In this document: positions 5,326 through 5,863 of the stretch, one piece after another
How positions within the stretch are numbered: position 1 is the stretch's first letter
Layout: every line of letters begins with the position of its first letter
Source of the DNA: Anaerolineae bacterium
Lineage (GTDB): Bacteria > Chloroflexota > Anaerolineae > B4-G1 > SLSP01
Reading direction: 5' to 3'
DNA length: 5,863 nucleotides
Assembly (NCBI GenBank): GCA_016934645.1
Contig: JAFGSL010000482.1
Coordinates: forward strand, 1-5,863
Translations under genes and position numbers: made by a program
Notes under the pieces: model-generated
What the model saw: only the letters and a program-made list of their open reading frames with translations
What the model was told of the DNA's origin: nothing
The model's database searches: none

Positions 5326-5859
5326 ATGGAGCATTGTGATTATACCGTAACATCAAGTCCGCTGGGGCCTCTATGGATCTGCGCGACTGCAGTGGGTGTC
5401 TGCGGTCTGGGTTTTGGCGAGCAGCCAAGCGATGCGGAGGTATATCGCATGGCGCGTTATGGGATCGCGTGTGATTTTATCACCCGACCGGAACCTGGTA
5501 GCAGCCCTGTGCTGGAATCCGCCGTCGCACAATTGGCTGAATACTTCGATCGACGCCTAGAAGAGTTCGACGTACCCCTCGACCTGCGCGGCACGCCATT
5601 CCAGAAGATGGTGTGGGAGGAACTGTTGACCATCCCCTACGGCAAAACGTTGACCTATGGCGAGGTTGCCATGGAAGTCGAACATCCGCGTGCGTTCCAG
5701 GCGGTGGGACAAGCCAACGGCGCCAATCCGGTCGCGATCATCGTCCCCTGCCACCGGGTCATAGGGCGGAATGGCGCACTCACCGGCTACGCCGCGGGTG
5801 TGGAGCGCAAAGCGGCGCTATTGCAATTGGAGCAGGCTGGATTACAATTGCGGCTTTGA
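5326..5859 (+). CDS. ogt: Methylated-DNA--protein-cysteine S-methyltransferase (Ogt/MGMT family)
   Basis: A 177-residue suicide DNA-repair protein that moves the alkyl group from O6-alkylguanine (or O4-alkylthymine) to its own cysteine. ATG 5326 is set by GAGGTGA (5316-5322). Residues 5-86 are the N-terminal ribonuclease-like domain (SPLGPLWICA at 11-20). Residues 88-172 are the DNA-binding/active-site domain: GTPFQKMVWEEL (89-100), PYGKTLTYGEVA (104-115), NP at 134-135, active-site PCHRVIG at 141-147 with Cys142, TGYAAGVERK at 153-162 and Glu169. Counting from the cysteine as in human MGMT, Tyr111, Asn134, His143, Tyr155 and Glu169 occupy the expected places. The position of the human arginine finger (Arg128) is Gln125 here, within AFQAVG. 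Length is normal for Ogt and no Ada-type regulatory domain is fused. No clear promoter or SOS-like box was found in the 80-nt upstream gap. The stop codon is 4 nt from the window edge, so the gene is complete. Confidence 0.95.
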   Translation: MEHCDYTVTSSPLGPLWICATAVGVCGLGFGEQPSDAEVYRMARYGIACDFITRPEPGSSPVLESAVAQLAEYFDRRLEEFDVPLDLRGTPFQKMVWEELLTIPYGKTLTYGEVAMEVEHPRAFQAVGQANGANPVAIIVPCHRVIGRNGALTGYAAGVERKAALLQLEQAGLQLRL

Positions 5860-5863
5860 ACTA

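Overview
The window reads as an ordinary bacterial chromosomal segment of moderate to fairly high GC content, with five complete protein genes, all on the + strand and tightly spaced. The gene styles suggest a Chloroflexota (Anaerolineae-like) bacterium: a LysM lipoprotein with a long acidic Thr/Pro/Glu linker, a six-TM HAMP-GAF protein with a TDYF-type coiled-coil tail, and a surface HExxH peptidase on a Pro/Ser/Thr stalk. This assignment rests on recalled family styles and not on a marker gene, so it is tentative.

Layout. Positions 1-219 are noncoding. They hold two small hairpins, an AT-rich tract, two tandem sigma70-like promoters and, between them, a palindromic motif. 220-906 encodes a LysM lipoprotein. 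907-1017 is a short spacer in which a long inverted repeat encloses two smaller hairpins. 1018-1812 encodes a SpoU/TrmH-family RNA 2'-O-ribose methyltransferase with no visible Shine-Dalgarno. 1823-3427, only 10 nt downstream and probably cotranscribed, encodes the 6TM-HAMP-GAF protein, which has no recognisable output domain. 3428-3496 carries an extended -10 promoter inside an inverted repeat whose right arm contains the next gene's Shine-Dalgarno. 3497-5245 encodes an exported, probably lipid-anchored gluzincin-type metallopeptidase. 5246-5325 carries a perfect 10-bp GC-rich hairpin. 5326-5859 encodes an Ogt/MGMT-type O6-alkylguanine-DNA alkyltransferase in which the usual arginine finger appears to be glutamine.

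The genes do not form an obvious single pathway. Two products are predicted at the cell surface (LysM lipoprotein, peptidase), one is a membrane signalling protein, and two are housekeeping nucleic-acid enzymes (RNA methylation, DNA alkylation repair). I see no tRNA, rRNA, CRISPR array, insertion sequence, phage gene or toxin-antitoxin pair. I found no convincing new multi-gene system. The most useful leads are the structured spacers (919-1014 and 3446-3488), the output-less 6TM-HAMP-GAF protein, and the Arg-to-Gln change in the alkyltransferase.
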